Source: Tubiluchus corallicola (lineage: Eukaryota > Priapulida > Priapulimorpha > Priapulimorphida > Tubiluchidae). From it: a stretch of DNA of 64,000 bases. Both the position numbers and the translations under genes were made by a program. Below, piece after piece: positions 38,876-52,106 of the stretch (position 1 is the stretch's first letter; every line of letters begins with the position of its first letter). The stretch spans positions 126,001-190,000 of the forward strand of contig JAQGDQ010000361.1 in assembly GCA_030141605.1 (NCBI GenBank), read 5' to 3'. The notes under the pieces are model-generated. The model made no database searches. It was given only the letters and a program-made list of their open reading frames with translations, and was not told the DNA's origin.

Positions 38876-39599
38876 TCGCAATAGTTGTGTCAATAATGAC
38901 AATCAATAACAGATTAATATGGCAACAAATATATTTACTGAGGAATGGACAAAAATGGTCTCTAGTATGAGCGGGCAGTTGTACCTGGTTGTTAAAGGTC
39001 AACAATCTGCTGTCTTTGGCGGGTTGAATGGCTTCAGTCATCAATGGTCTAGTGTGCGTCAATGTTATTTTACGTTATTTTGATAATATGAAGCCAAATA
39101 TAAGTGGACCAGACATGGCTTTTAATTGCTATTATAATGTTGGGCAATTAAAGCTAAACGATTGCAAACGTGTGTTTATTTTCGCAGAGTGTCGCGTCCA
39201 AACATTTTATCATCTGCTGCGTCCGGAAAACGAATCTTTATACGTCTGTCACGTCTATTATGTTTGACAAACAATTTACGAGTTGTATAGTTTGGTTTTA
39301 TAGCCATTTTCGATGGAGGTTTACAAGCGGTTTATGCGTGTTGCTGTCTTTACGAGCGACATACAATTAAAAATGAATGAGAAAAGTTGTCAGTGACACG
39401 TGTGAAGGAATTTATTAATTTTAAGGCACTACGTTGATCGTTTGAGTATCATTGAGCGTAGTGGTGCACTGGAATGATGGCAACGACAAAGGCAATAGCA
39501 ACACCTTTGCGATTACTATCATTGCCATTACCAACTCCATAAAAGGTGACCAAAACATCATCACTAGTAACGACTGCTACAGCAATAACAACAGCTACA

Positions 39600-39615
39600 A
39601 GAGCAGCTACAGCTA

Positions 39616-39695
<80 letters not shown>

Positions 39696-39697
39696 GC

Positions 39698-39737
<40 letters not shown>

Positions 39738-39751
39738 GCAACAGCAACAGC

Positions 39752-39809
<58 letters not shown>

Positions 39810-39845
39810 GCAACAGCAACAGCAACAACAGCAACAGCAGCAGCA
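39600..39845. repeat. (CAA)n/(CAG)n microsatellite
   Basis: About 245 bases; all five open frames over it are repeat artefacts. Confidence 0.95.
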
Positions 39846-40339
39846 GCGACGACTACATCGAAACAACAAAAGTAGCGGGCAGAAGCCATAGCAGCAGCAC
39901 CAACAACAAAACAGTTATAATGATGGTGGTGGTAATAAGGTAGTAGCAGTGACAGCGGTAGCGACAATGGTTGCTGTCATTGTCAACACATTCAGTCAGT
40001 TGTCTGCTTTACCTGCTCGGCTGCCGCACGAACATGTATAAGTTGTATAACATGTATAAGTATAAGTTGAGAATTTAAACATCCTTCCCTGCAACTGCCT
40101 TCTCATGAGGATCTTTCTGTCATTAAAAACTGACAGGCAACTGCTCTGCATGCGGCTGTGAACCGTCATTAATTTATAATCTTATTTCTAAAGCATCATT
40201 AATAATCATTACCACAGAGAGAGTTTAATCTTGCTCAGTTGATGAGTGATAATGAAAAAGTCTTTGAAATCCCTGTAGTATTTTGATATTTTGACGTTGT
40301 TTTACGTAATAATTCAAATGAGCTTCGTTGCTCAGCCAT

Positions 40340-40777
40340 TTAAAAGGGAAGAAAAGGGAATTTTAAGGTACAAGGCAAAGAAATTTCCATGCAAATTTGC
40401 ATTATGTACCACCTTAAAGACTTACGTCATTGGAAAGTTTTTAAAAATCTTCACGCCATCTGGTGCTGCATCACCATCCCAGTGTGCACCACTGATTCAC
40501 CAAAAAATACGTTATTGATCTTATTGACAATATGAGGTAATTTAAACTTTTGCTTAGTTAGTGAAGTGTGAACTACGAATCCTCTGATTACTTTTCAAAC
40601 TTAACGCCAGTGTTATCTAAATTTATTTCGAACGACTTTCCGTTAAAATTGAGTTGAAATTTACACGGTGTTACTGTTAACGCAAGCCCTGTATTCAATA
40701 AGAATGCATGGAGCTTATACGAAATTTGAAGACAAATTGTTAAGCTTTATTTATGAATAGTTTTTCTTGTGATTTAA
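40340..40777. mobile_element. Repeat family A, partial copy
   Basis: Block order matches 35603-36281 and ends TTTTTCTTGTGATTTAA. An open frame crossing its left part is a shadow. Confidence 0.5.
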
Positions 40778-42130
40778 AATATGTACAGCAACTTTTCTAC
40801 AATTTGCTTTAATTCATGCATCAACAATACTGGTGTATAATAGTTAGTAGAATTTATTGCGCAATTGACCAACCAACAATTTACATCAAAGACATAACAA
40901 AAATAAACATACGGTGTAGATTATGCCAGTACTACAGAACATAACAGTTTCCCTAGTTATGAAAAATTAAGTGCATTAAACAGTTTTAAATTTAAAGAAA
41001 TTTTAGTTTTTTATAGCAACCTATTAACAATATTTTCATATTAGAGACACGAATTGGCTAGTTAACCATGTTTCTGACGTGGTCAGAACCTGAAGATTTT
41101 GCAAACAGTAGTAATAGAATTCAGCCTTGAAAAGGCACCAGCCTTTTGTTTGAAAGTTCTAATTTAGATTCTTTTGAAATCCCATTGATTGATTACATGA
41201 AATGCACTGCACAATGAAATCTCAACTTGTAACTTTTCAACCCATGACCAGTGGTCAGGGCTCAACCAATCTCAGTGTAACGTATATAATTCAATTTGTC
41301 TCATTGAGACTTTCCGTTTGGTGTATTACAATCTAGGTTCGGTTGGAGGCATTTGCCTCTTCGACCCCCTCCCCATTTGGCCTCCTAACGGGATTGCAGC
41401 TTCACTTATTCTCTAACCTATACCACTCATTTCGCCTCATCGAGACCTTTCATTTCATGTGCTACAAGGTACTATTGCTCGATACTCAATGTATTTCTAT
41501 TTCCCACCCCATTTTCGGTTTTTGCCTCATAGCGGAAAACTTTTCCGCTACCCAAATGACCCACATTCTAATGTACCCAAGAACTGTGCCCTACCTAATT
41601 ATTTACCAAAAATTAAGGCCCTAGTTCAAAAACTGTAGAAGCACACGGAGCCTAAAGGAAATTAAATGAAGACCTGCCCATTCCGTGACCTTTGACCCCG
41701 GAATTTTTGGGTCACCAATAAACATAGTTTCCTTTGCCCAGAAAGTGTACACTGTGAGTTTTGTGTCCCTGGCCGTCAGCATTTGAAAGGTCACCAAATG
41801 AGGTCCATAATTTTGCATTTTGGCCCCTCCCTCTGACGTTTGTAGCTTGTCAGCTTTTTAAAACCACAGGAGCACATCTACCCCGCAGTACCCAAACACA
41901 TGTGAAAAAAATTCCAAAAACTGAAAGCCCAAGAAGTTGCGATTTGAAGAAAAAGCTGAGTTTCGTGACTCTAACTTGCAAACCTAACGAGTTATTAAGC
42001 AAAAAATTTGTAGAGAATAAATAATTGTACGTAATTCAATTGCAACATGTCCAAAGTTTAATTACAATTTTAAAAATAGCGATGTCATTCTAACCCATTT
42101 AAAAGTTAAACTTATATAAAGTTTAAAAGT
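40778..42130. other. Non-coding sequence, partly less AT-rich
   Basis: 41340-41900 is richer in C and T and open in several frames at once (41343-41624 +, 41621-41818 -, 41761-42024 +). No domain is recognised; a repeat is more likely than a gene. Confidence 0.45.
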
Positions 42131-42137
42131 TTATATA

Positions 42138-42474
<337 letters not shown>

Positions 42475-42534
42475 GGATTAACTGTTTGTACGTAGTTATA
42501 TGTATGTACATATATATTTGTAGTTTTTTTCCAG

Positions 42535-45500
42535 GTGCTAACTATATTCGCTTTCGCCACCACAAGTGGTTTCAATTCCTATGTGAGTTTCATAATGAAT
42601 TGTCCAAGTCAACAAAAAGTCACCAAAGTTCCTGTTCAGTATCCATTCCGGTAAGTATGCATCAAAGATATTAATTATCAAATGATCAATAACGGTCAAT
42701 AATTGAAAATGATCAATTTGATGTAAGTAAAGTTTAGTATAAAACACGATGTTTCAATCGAAAACTAAAAGGTCATGTCAAGAAAAAAGAGTAAAAATAC
42801 ATGAAAAGTTACTAAATATCGAAAACAGCAAATATAAAAAAATCACAAAAAAACTTTGGATCTAGGACACTTAATATTAATAGTAAATTATTGTATATAA
42901 GAACCTTTGTATGGGCACACAATTTTTACGCACTATATGGGAATCTACACAGTACATGATCTCATTTGCCATATACAGGTGTGCCATACATTTGGGTAAA
43001 CCATATACGGCCTATTTTCTCCCAATTTTATTCTCGTTTTTATCCGATTTGAACATAGAACTTATACTAATGGCGCGTTCAGACTAGCGAGTTTTCTCGT
43101 CTAACAAACTCGCCAATTAACTCGCAAACGTATTCAGACTAGAGAGTAAAACTCGCTGCGAGCTGCTCTCCGACAGTAAGTTTGATCTGACACTCACATC
43201 TCTACTCACTGCGAGAAGTGTCGAGAGTAGACAGTAAATCAACTCACAGCAACTGTCGGAGAGTTTGCAATTTCTTGCCGACAGTAACTCGCAAAAGTAG
43301 TTCACACATGCGAGTTTTATGTCAGAGAGAAAACTCGCGATAGAAAACTCGCTAGTCTGAACGCACAGTAAGGAAGGAACTTATGAAAAATATTAATATA
43401 TCACTTGCAACATAAATGGTTCGCTATCAACATTGTTACAAACTTTTTAAGACTGTACATTTTTAAACAATGTGGGACAATCAAAGATAACTCAATTTTA
43501 TATTGATCTACATTATTTTTTACATTGTACTGGTTGACTGTGAAAAAAGTCATTGTTAATTATAAATCTAACGGAGGTGATGTTTGCGTTAATTCCAGAT
43601 TTGAGGAAGTGACGATACGTCAGCGTCTTTGTCCAGAATCTCTGACAAAAGGAGCTGTGACTTTGGAAGGAAGCTATGCAACTACGTCACATTTCTACGT
43701 TGTCATTGGTGTGGTGTGCTTTGTCTACTGCATTGGTGCTATTGTACTTTATGTCTTCTTTGATACTGTTTATAGAAGCCATTCTACAGTACCAATATTG
43801 GTGAGTGTTAGCAGTATGGAGTTGACCTTGAATATAAGTGCACTGGTTTCTAAGGGTCAACGGTTTGCTTGCAGTACTCTTACGTTGGGCAGTCATTTTT
43901 TGCTGGTCTTTGTATTTGAACTTACCTAGATGCGGCATAGCTGCTTATAAATCTGTTTTTTTCGGGCTTCTTACCTACGGAATTCTGCACCAGAAATCTA
44001 CATTCTTGCTCATTTTGAATACCATATCAACAGATACATACCTTCTTTAGGAAATTTATTATGTTAATTCAACCTTTTTAAATAAGTGCTAATGTTAGGA
44101 GTGTCTCCTTCTTACTTTGGTCCCCTTTGTGCTCAATGACCTTGTTTATGACAATTTTTGTGAAAAATAAAAGAAAACAGAAGTATTGTGGCTAGAGTCA
44201 AATTAGAAGCAGAAGCGGCAGGGAAACCAGTGGAAAGAGATCTAGGGAGGGGGAGCATATCACACAAAACAGAGATAAAAAGGCTTTGTCGTAAAAGCAG
44301 ACATTTGATGAACAAAAGAGTCCAAACAAACCCGACTAAATAATAATCGCCTCGTTGATTCAGCAGGCAAACGGGCAGGTGTTTTTACCATCACGGCACC
44401 TGTTCCGTAGAAACAGCCAGCACGAAGTACACAGGACAAGTTTACTTCAATAAACCTCTTTCTGATTTTATAAAGTTTTCATCATCCTGGCAGTGAACCC
44501 GGACTACTTGGCCTCGGAACGAACCGAGCAGGGGAGCCACCATCAGACCCCCCGGGCGGTGAGGACCCAGCATCGTTACAATAATTTTGTTTAGGGTCGA
44601 TTATATTTACCCACATGTTACTTTGGATAACCCGCGTGCTTGGTTGAAGAATCAGCGGCACCATTATTCAAAACTCTGTGGTATGACTCGGTCTGAAGTT
44701 TAACCCGTGTGGAAAACAAGAATAAAATTTTTTTTATTTTTCGTTTAATTCATTAGACTGAATGTTTTATCTAAAGTTTGTTCTGGAAAAGTATTATTAG
44801 TGTTTGATGTCCATTGCTGTGTCACCTGTATATATTTGTAAATGAAAGCAATAAACAATATAAAAATTTACATTATCACTTCATAACATACAATCTGTAA
44901 AGGAAAATATGTAAGTGTCACAACATATTACAATTCAATATCTAATCATCGGAAAGTCTATCCAGACACATGCAGTGCCTTTACAAAGTTCAGCTTTGCC
45001 TCTAAACGTGGTGAAAGACCTGCTCCGTCAACTTTCACAGTCGTCAGGTCTTTCCCAACGTGTTATTTCCTGCCATCTTCATACCAGGCCTATTCATTAA
45101 ACAGTTACACAGTTAATGATGCGATAAAACAGGTTTCCTATATACATACTTGCTGACCAAAACTACAGAAGATGTACTCTTTCTTTAAGTGCTTCGTACA
45201 GTTATTTATACAGAGCAAATATTAATTTGCTAATTTCGGGAATGAGTTTCCGACAATACGATACAACCCGAAAGCGAGTAGAATACAATGAGCTATACCA
45301 TCGCTTCAGATTATCTATCATAGTTGCAGATTTTGCTCTAAATTATTCTTAGAAACTTCCAGAGCACCAATGAAAAAACGAACTGTAGAACTAATTGCCT
45401 TTTAATTGCAAGTTTTTCGCGGCACATTCAACGATATCACAGCTGTTATTCAATTAAACGCTGCTCATTTCGCCTGCAGAAATTGGCAAAAATGCAAGGC

Positions 45501-45827
45501 GTAATTCAATTATTTTGCAATTTCGTTGCGTGAGCCGTTTCTATTCCTCTTTCTCAAAAAGATCTGCGTTGAAAAATTCACTTTGCAGTGGAAATAATGA
45601 CGTAATCAACGGGGGGAATTCTTTCAGTTGCTGGCGTGATTATGATAGATCGTGAAAATATCTGAAAACGTGTTAATAGTGGGAGATGGTATCCCGTGGG
45701 TGGCGTTATAAATGGGGTAACAGTATTCGTGTTAATAAGATGGGAAAAGGAAATTTAATAATGGAAAAAATTTTTGGTTTACCGTCACATTTCGCATTGA
45801 ATTTGGCTTCTGATGATGATGATGATG

Positions 45828-45893
<66 letters not shown>

Positions 45894-45912
45894 TAACAAC
45901 AACAATAATAGC

Positions 45913-45946
<34 letters not shown>

Positions 45947-48900
45947 TAACAACAACAACAACAATAATAGCAATAATAATCTAATAATAATAATAATAAT
46001 AATTTAATTAACATAAATTCAAGAACTTGTAATGCCGACTAAGAAGTTGTGGTAATGGAATTGAACCCGCAACCTCCCTCTTGGAAAACGAGCATGGTAC
46101 ATCTTAGATATTTCTACAATATATTAATGTTTTATATCTTTTTTCCGTTTTTCTCTTTTTCCTTTGTTTGTGTCTTTCTTTCTTCGTCTTCTTTCTTCTC
46201 TGTGTTTCTCTCCCTCTCATGCCATTCTTCCTTTCCCTTCCCTTCCTCTCTGCCAGCTGTTCTTTGTTTTATTATTTCGTTTATTTTTCATTTTATTATT
46301 TGTTCGTCTTACTACGTTATTTTCTCTCCTCTTAAGCTTGCCAGTTTAGACGTAAGCATAAATATTATTCATTATAAAACCAATGAACTAATAATTATTT
46401 ATCATTTTCTTCCACTAGGATTTTCTCTGTACTTGCGTTCTTGCTATACTCTGGCTCATATCATCATCTTGCTGGGCGCGAAGCGTCAGTGATATAAAAC
46501 TGTACACAAATCCGACCAATCTTATCAATTACATGCACGACTGCCAAACGTATGGATGTGAACCAGGCTTTACCGGAAACTTCTCAAGCTTAAACGTGTC
46601 CGTGGTACGTACGCAACTATTTCCATGCACGTAGACGCAGTATAAACAGATCTATTTTTTAAAAATTGCAACAGAATATATTTCTATTTTGCTTACTCCA
46701 TGTTCTTGCTAAAATCTTGACAAATTTGAGGCATTTATACGGAAGCGTATTAAGGCCATGATATCCGAATATAAAAAATCTGGTTGTAACCATTTTTTTT
46801 ATAATCGAGTGGCAAAAATTGGCTATAACCAGAATTCTTATAATCGGATATCTTGGCCCTACTACGCTTTCGCACATTTAAATAAAGTGCCACTCTCCAG
46901 TTTGTACACAACGCAGGCAAAATGGCAACGCAGGCAAGTCTCTTTTCATATCAAGTAAAAGTGGCTCTGTTTTGTGAAATCTCAAGAGCCAAATATGCAG
47001 CATTTTCTAGTTTAATTGCTTTTAACATAATTAAAGGAAAGGACAAGCCACTTAGTATAGAAATTTTTAGATTTGGGGGAACCCGCCATACACAAGAAAA
47101 TTGTGATGCACCTGGTGTACTTGAGGACTTTTCGCAAACGCATTGTGGCTTTCCGTAAAGTAATTCAAACTTCTGCAACTTACCTAATGTTCACGTAGAT
47201 ATATTACAAAATTATCTATCTAATTTTTTGTAATAACTTATAGTTTTGACGCTACTTCAGTCGCTGCCTTTCTTTAGTCAATGAACGACGTCATTGGTGG
47301 AAAATGGGCGTTCAAAGCGTGAAGTGATCGCGACTTTCAAGTGATTTTTCTAACTACACAGACGCTTGTCGTACTTTTATTACTAAATATCTTCTAACAT
47401 TTTGTGAACATCGAAATAAGCCTAAAATTTCCCAGAAGGCTTGACCTTTCCTTTAATAAGCAAATTTTAATATCGCTCGATTGCCAGGCGTCGATGTACA
47501 ATAAGAATTTACTTTACTTTCTGTTTGCATAATTATTTACTATTCAAAATATTTAAGATTGAAATTATTGTTTCTGTTAATCAGAAGCGGATTATGACCT
47601 TTTGGGACGCTAGGCTATAGAAATTACGCGCCCCTATTCATCAGCCCCCATCTTGAACAGTTTTACTCGTGATATATTTCAGCGACATTTACATACCTTG
47701 AAGTAAACTTATTGCAAATTTTGTAATCAAACTAGAATGTTGATTTTTGTTTGTTAATAAAAATATTCTTTAAGAAAAAACTGCTCTTTTTTGCAAAACA
47801 AATTAGCACGTAATTCACAACAACCATAGTGGCAAAGACAGTTTTTTTGCCAAAGTTTAATGTTACCAAAGCTTCAGCCTATTGACTACACCCTATACTA
47901 GCCTGTAGGATAATCCAGTCCTGCTTTTAACGTTATTTATTTAAAATCATTTGTTACGATTCAACTCTTTCTTTATTCATTTCAGGGCTTTGGTTTTTTA
48001 AACTGGTTTCTCTGGACTTTAAATCTGTGGTTTCTTTACAAGGAAACGGCGTGGTACAAGGTGCGATCCCGGCCCCCAGGGGACTCTCTGTGCGCCCCTG
48101 AGTCAGTGTGACCTTTGACCTTATATTTGGTCATCTTACACTCACAATGAAAACGCGGTAAATAACTAAATCATGCATTAGGCTGTAGAAATGTGTGTTA
48201 AAAAATCGCCTGCATTAGTTCTAAAATTCGGTGAAAGATGGCAGCACGCACTTATGTCATGGCCATGCCCACGCTTGAGTGCATCGTGCTGCCATCTTGT
48301 ACAGAAACGTAAATGCGAATATTTTCTGTTTATAAAATAATTTCAATTTTTGCGCGACACTGACGAGTCTTTCTGGGGGTTACTGTGGTAATATATTCAT
48401 GATAGGAAGGTAAAAAGAAGTCTTAATGTAGATTTCACGCTTTTACTGTGGTATTGTTCATGGTAGGAAAGTAAAAGAAAGTTTTAATGTAGATTTCACG
48501 CTTTTACGTGTGGTAATGTTCATGATAGGAAGGTAAAAGAAAGTTTTAATGTAGACTTCATGCTTGTGTACGTATTTTGCTACGCCAAGCTTGGCTAGTG
48601 TTTATTTAGGACAATAGAAATCACAGAACACTAAACCAAGCCTCGCTTTATTGACATTATTTAAATAAATAGCAGTGAACTTCACGGCAGATGAAACTGC
48701 CCAAAAATAAAATAATTAAGTTAATTAATCAGTAACCCATCCATTTTCGGACATGTCCAGTTATTGCTTAACTTTACATTCGAGCGCCCTGCTTAAGGTT
48801 AATGGATACTTTCTCCTAATTGATTGTGAGGTCTCTTCACGCATAACGCCCTTACATTGCTGAAAATAGATTTTGCAATTTTTTTCAAGAGCCATTCTTC

Positions 48901-49692
48901 AATTTTTAAAATAATTATTATTTTCTATGCCTAGAATTTAACGTTTCGTTTCTAAATGAACTGCACATTAAAAACAGCAGCAGTATGCTTCTGTGGCATC
49001 CAGTTCTTTGCAGTATTGTACGCATAGTAGGAATCTGTAGTTTCTACGTCACTAAAGCGTAATATCGATAGTTTTAAATTTTATTTGTAATTGCTGGCCA
49101 ACTGCAGCAGAGTATATGTATCTTCTAGTCCATTGTTCATTTCAGTCCGTTGTGGCGTAGCTTGCAGCTTTGCAGTAGTTTCTGAGTTATGCAGCATTAA
49201 CAATAACTTTCATCAAATCTTTTGGCTTGTTATGACATTTTTCAGCAGATTTCGCTTAAAAACATTTGCTACGAGTGGCTCAAAGTTACTGTATCTATGA
49301 CGTAGTCGTGCAACATTTGCTTAACTTTCTGTAATCTTAGTAACTACTATTATTTGTTTTAGAAAGTAGAGCCCGCCCCATATAGTATAGAAGAGCAAAA
49401 ACAAAATGGCGGCTCTTGCTCAGAAGCGCCATCTTTTATGATGATTTCGCGTGATCCCGTTACCACCGAGACCATAGTCGGCGACGTGAGAATGAACATT
49501 AATGGCAAAGTGATCACTTACAATCAAAACAATGCGACTCTTAGCTGTCAGCTTGATCAAAGAACAAGAAGGCCTAATGCTGGCCTGAATGGAAATATTA
49601 CGAAAGAGAACAATGATGTTGTTTGTGCAAAAGACAATGTTGGAACCATAGATAAATCTGAGAACAGTGGCAAGTTACCAGACTGGGTATGA
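42535..49692 (+). CDS. Synaptophysin/synaptoporin/pantophysin-family four-pass vesicle membrane protein (5' partial)
   Basis: Five exons join in frame: 42535-42650, 43599-43800, 46419-46604, 47986-48060 and 49363-49692 (stop TGA 49690-49692). Each is bounded by AG/GT and phases agree (2, 0, 0, 0), giving 302 visible residues. Family landmarks are the end of TM1 ([13 protein letters not shown]), the YPFR motif before the first loop, an intravesicular loop with CPS and LCPE cysteines, TM2 ([20 protein letters not shown]), TM3 ([20 protein letters not shown]), a second loop with two cysteines and possible N-glycosylation sites (NFS, NVS), and TM4 ([15 protein letters not shown]) followed by YKETAWY. 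The roughly 110-residue tail is polar and lacks the tyrosine/glycine repeats of vertebrate synaptophysin, so a pantophysin-type member is equally possible. In the family these proteins sit in synaptic or other small transport vesicles. The N-terminal exon (about 25-30 residues in relatives) was not found; it may lie in the gap at 37831-38512 or further upstream. Confidence 0.9.
43072..43366. mobile_element. MITE family 2, copy b, in a synaptophysin-like intron
   Basis: GGCGCGTTCAGACTAGCGAG at left and CTCGCTAGTCTGAACGCAC at right are near-perfect terminal inverted repeats. It lies between exons ending 42650 and starting 43599. Confidence 0.82.
44735..45265. repeat. Dispersed repeat C, diverged copy
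   Basis: GAATGTTTTATCTAAAG, GAAAGCAATAAACAATA and GAGTTTCCGACAATACG correspond in order to blocks of 20640-21290. It lies in a synaptophysin-like intron. Confidence 0.4.
45812..46004. repeat. (GAT)n/(AAT)n/(CAA)n microsatellite
   Basis: Mostly AAT with short ACA blocks; in a synaptophysin-like intron. Confidence 0.95.
46040..46105 (-). repeat. tRNA-like (SINE) fragment with B box
   Basis: The reverse complement carries GAGGTTGCGGGTTCAATTCC, a good B box, after a plausible anticodon arm. The 5' half is not recognisable. Confidence 0.35.
46751..46858. repeat. Foldback element (~108 bp hairpin) in a synaptophysin-like intron
   Basis: GGCCATGATATCCGAATATAA at left pairs with TTATAATCGGATATCTTGGCC at right, and CTGGTTGTAACCA pairs with TGGCTATAACCAG. 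Only a short loop remains. Confidence 0.65.
47586..47670 (+). mobile_element. Fragment resembling the hAT-like end
   Basis: AGAAGCGGATTATGACC followed by GGGACGCTAGGCTATAG and GCGCCCC resembles the 10216 element end, but only about 80 bases align and the match is loose. Confidence 0.35.
48237..48296. repeat. 60-bp perfect-ended hairpin
   Basis: GATGGCAGCACG and CGTGCTGCCATC are perfect 12-base inverted arms around a GC-rich loop. It lies in the last synaptophysin-like intron. It could be a tiny MITE or a structured RNA stem. Confidence 0.55.
48370..48570. repeat. ~60-bp tandem repeat, three copies
   Basis: Units contain TTCATGATAGGAAGGTAAAA and TTTTAATGTAGATTTCACGC. In the last synaptophysin-like intron. 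Confidence 0.85.
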
Positions 49693-49699
49693 GTTAGAG

Positions 49700-50081
49700 A
49701 ATAAGCCATTTCACAGTTTCGTTGTTGCTGTAGGTCAAAGGTTAAGTGTACCCTAGCAACGCGTTTTAACTACAATCGTCAAGTGACATGTGGGTGGAGC
49801 AAAATCTTTGGTCGCGTCAGTTCTGTAACTTCACTTGTTTTACGTGGACTTTACTTAATTATGCATTAGATTGTGTGTGGAGTGATTTACTAGCAGGATC
49901 TTGCTTGGGAACAAGAAAAACTGAACTAGGTAAGTTTTTAGCTAGCTATTAAAACTGTTACTATTACAATAGCTTGGGCTGTGAAGCGTTGTCAAGTGTG
50001 CACAAGTACGTTCTCTGGTACACATGACCTTTGACCTTTTCACGATCGTCATCAATCGCTGGAACTGTGAAAAGGCTTATT
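49700..50081 (+). mobile_element. MITE family 1, copy 7, in the presumed 3' UTR of the synaptophysin-like gene
   Basis: Full-length copy (AATAAGCCATTTCACAG to GAAAAGGCTTATT) beginning 8 bases after the TGA at 49690-49692. Any mature transcript must end inside it or read through it. The first AATAAA seen beyond it is near 50505; an ATTAAA lies inside at about 49948. Confidence 0.88.
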
Positions 50082-50854
50082 GGCAGCTAATGTTTCGAAT
50101 CATTGTTGCTCCAGACTTCCAGTAGACGTTGAAATATCTGTTGGCACAAATGTTCTGCAACGAAGGATTTTTTACAATTTTTTTTTACTAAAATGGTGTT
50201 TTAACTGTACTTTAGCAGCCATGGAATAATTGTTTTAAAATACCTGAGAATGTACAAAATATGACACAAATTAAGAGTTTGTGGACTCTATGTAGAATAT
50301 GTGTGTTAATGTCTAGTTGTTTACTCATTGTTTAACATAGGATTATGCATAGGAGTTGGTTTGTTGATGATATGCTTAATACAACAATGAAAACTGTAGG
50401 ACCACTACTGCCCTCTAGTGTAGGAAAAGTTAGATAATATATTTTCGTCAAACACGAAGAACTGCAAATGGAAACTAAAGTGCTCAACTATTTATGTCAT
50501 TTCTAATAAACGGACATAATCTGTTTGCGTAAATTGTTATGGATTTTTATAAGATTTTAAGAGGCCGCTTAGGTTAAGAGGCCCACTGAGTTTACGTCAG
50601 TAACTCGACTTTTACTTTTAGTGCTGGTTAGTAATAATCAAAACGTGAGTAAATAGACCGAGATTGGTATTTAGTAAACAGGATAACAAAATATTTAAAC
50701 TGAACGTGCTAAAGACAAGTAGCTTACATTGGTTAGCCCGTTTTCTTCCAAAGGAGACATGCCGATGCGTAGGCTCAAGAATCGAACACTTATAGACAGT
50801 GGTACATTTAGACGTGTGTAGGGTACTTAAAATCTTCATCAGAGGTAACCTCAT

Positions 50855-51103
50855 TGACGAACAGCGTGGTCATTATTAATTACTTATATTTGCATAGCGC
50901 TTATATTCAAGCAGGCTGCACAAGTGCTTGTTGTGTAATACCTTGCACCTGTTCGTTATGTGGCACTTGTATAGCTGCCCTTATAAATGTGCCCTTTAAA
51001 TGAACATGAAAGCATACAGATTTTCCGAAGATAATAAGAATTTTTTTATAAAATGTGACATCCTCAAATTTTGGCGCCCTTGGCTATTAGTTAATACGCC
51101 CCG
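50855..51103 (-). mobile_element. hAT-like element, inverted copy of 10216-10500
   Basis: Ends TTAATACGCCCC at right, matching the start at 10216 in reverse. Internal blocks such as the ACCTTGCACCTGTTCGTTAT stretch match in reverse order. Confidence 0.6.
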
Positions 51104-51132
51104 TTCACATAACACAGAGAAGCAATAGATTA

Positions 51133-51412
51133 CAGCGTATTCAGACTAGCGAGTTTTCTGTCTCGAGTTTTCTTACGCACAGCAAACTCGCAAGTGTGAA
51201 CTGCTTTGCGAGCTACTCTCGGCAGATTATTACACACTCACTGACACTCGCTGATAGTTGATTTCCTGCCTAGTGTGAACATCTCAGTGAGTAACTTGGC
51301 GCGTTTCCGGCAATGAATAAAGAAGTGTGTGTCAGCTAGTGCTTACTGTCAAACAGTTTTGCTCGCTAGTCTGAACACGATTGTGAGTTACTTGGCTAGT
51401 TTGAACGCGCTA
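51133..51412. mobile_element. MITE family 2, copy c
   Basis: AGCGTATTCAGACTAGCGAG at left, TAGTTTGAACGCGCT at right, with internal CTCGC words. It sits between the convergent synaptophysin-like and astacin genes. Confidence 0.75.
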
Positions 51413-51625
51413 TTAAAGCCGAATTTAACACTCACGTGTGTGGAATACATCACCTAACTACAATCAAACAGAACAAATGCAACAACTTTTTAAAATTGAA
51501 TTTTGCCAGTGTATTGTTTAGTCTTATGTTAATTTCAATAATTAATGTTGTGTACAACGACCACACTAATTATTATTAATAATAACTGGACAGTATGAAG
51601 AAGGTTTAGAATCTGTCAAAAAATA

Positions 51626-51990
51626 TTAAGGTACGACTCCACGTGTACGTAATGCGTGATGCGTGATCCGTAATGCGTATACAGCAGTTTGTATTTAAAC
51701 ATGTAGAAGTGTTTCCATGTATACGTAATGCGTAATCTGCAATGTGTGATACGTGAACCTGATCACTAGCGTCTGAATACGCATCACGCAGCAGTAGGCA
51801 GACGGGAAACCGTCGTTACCTAGCTGATTATAGCGGAGCTATTTTCAAGTTTCTGGTGACCATTTCAGCTTTCTGAAAATTCTAGTTAGATGGGTTTTGG
51901 TCATGCGTGAGTTTTGTTAATACGCGTAGCGTTTACGGACGCATGGAAACAGTCAGTACGCATTATGTGCACATGGAGTTCTAGCTTAAG
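51626..51990. mobile_element. MITE family 3, short copy
   Basis: TTAAGGTACGACTCCACGTG at left and CATGGAGTTCTAGCTTAAG at right form terminal inverted repeats. The interior matches 5011-5622 closely. It lies just downstream of the astacin stop codon (minus strand), in its probable 3' flank. Confidence 0.8.
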
Positions 51991-52106
51991 TCTGTTGTAA
52001 TCTGGAGTAAAAGATGGTTTGTATTTACGTCACAAATGTTGATGACAAAATTAATAATAGAATTTTTCATGCCAAGATGAGACATGTACAGTGGATAATA
52101 AACAGT

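Noticed and set aside
41343-42024. Overlapping frames on both strands as a gene
   Set aside because: Open in several frames together, no domain and no supporting splice structure.
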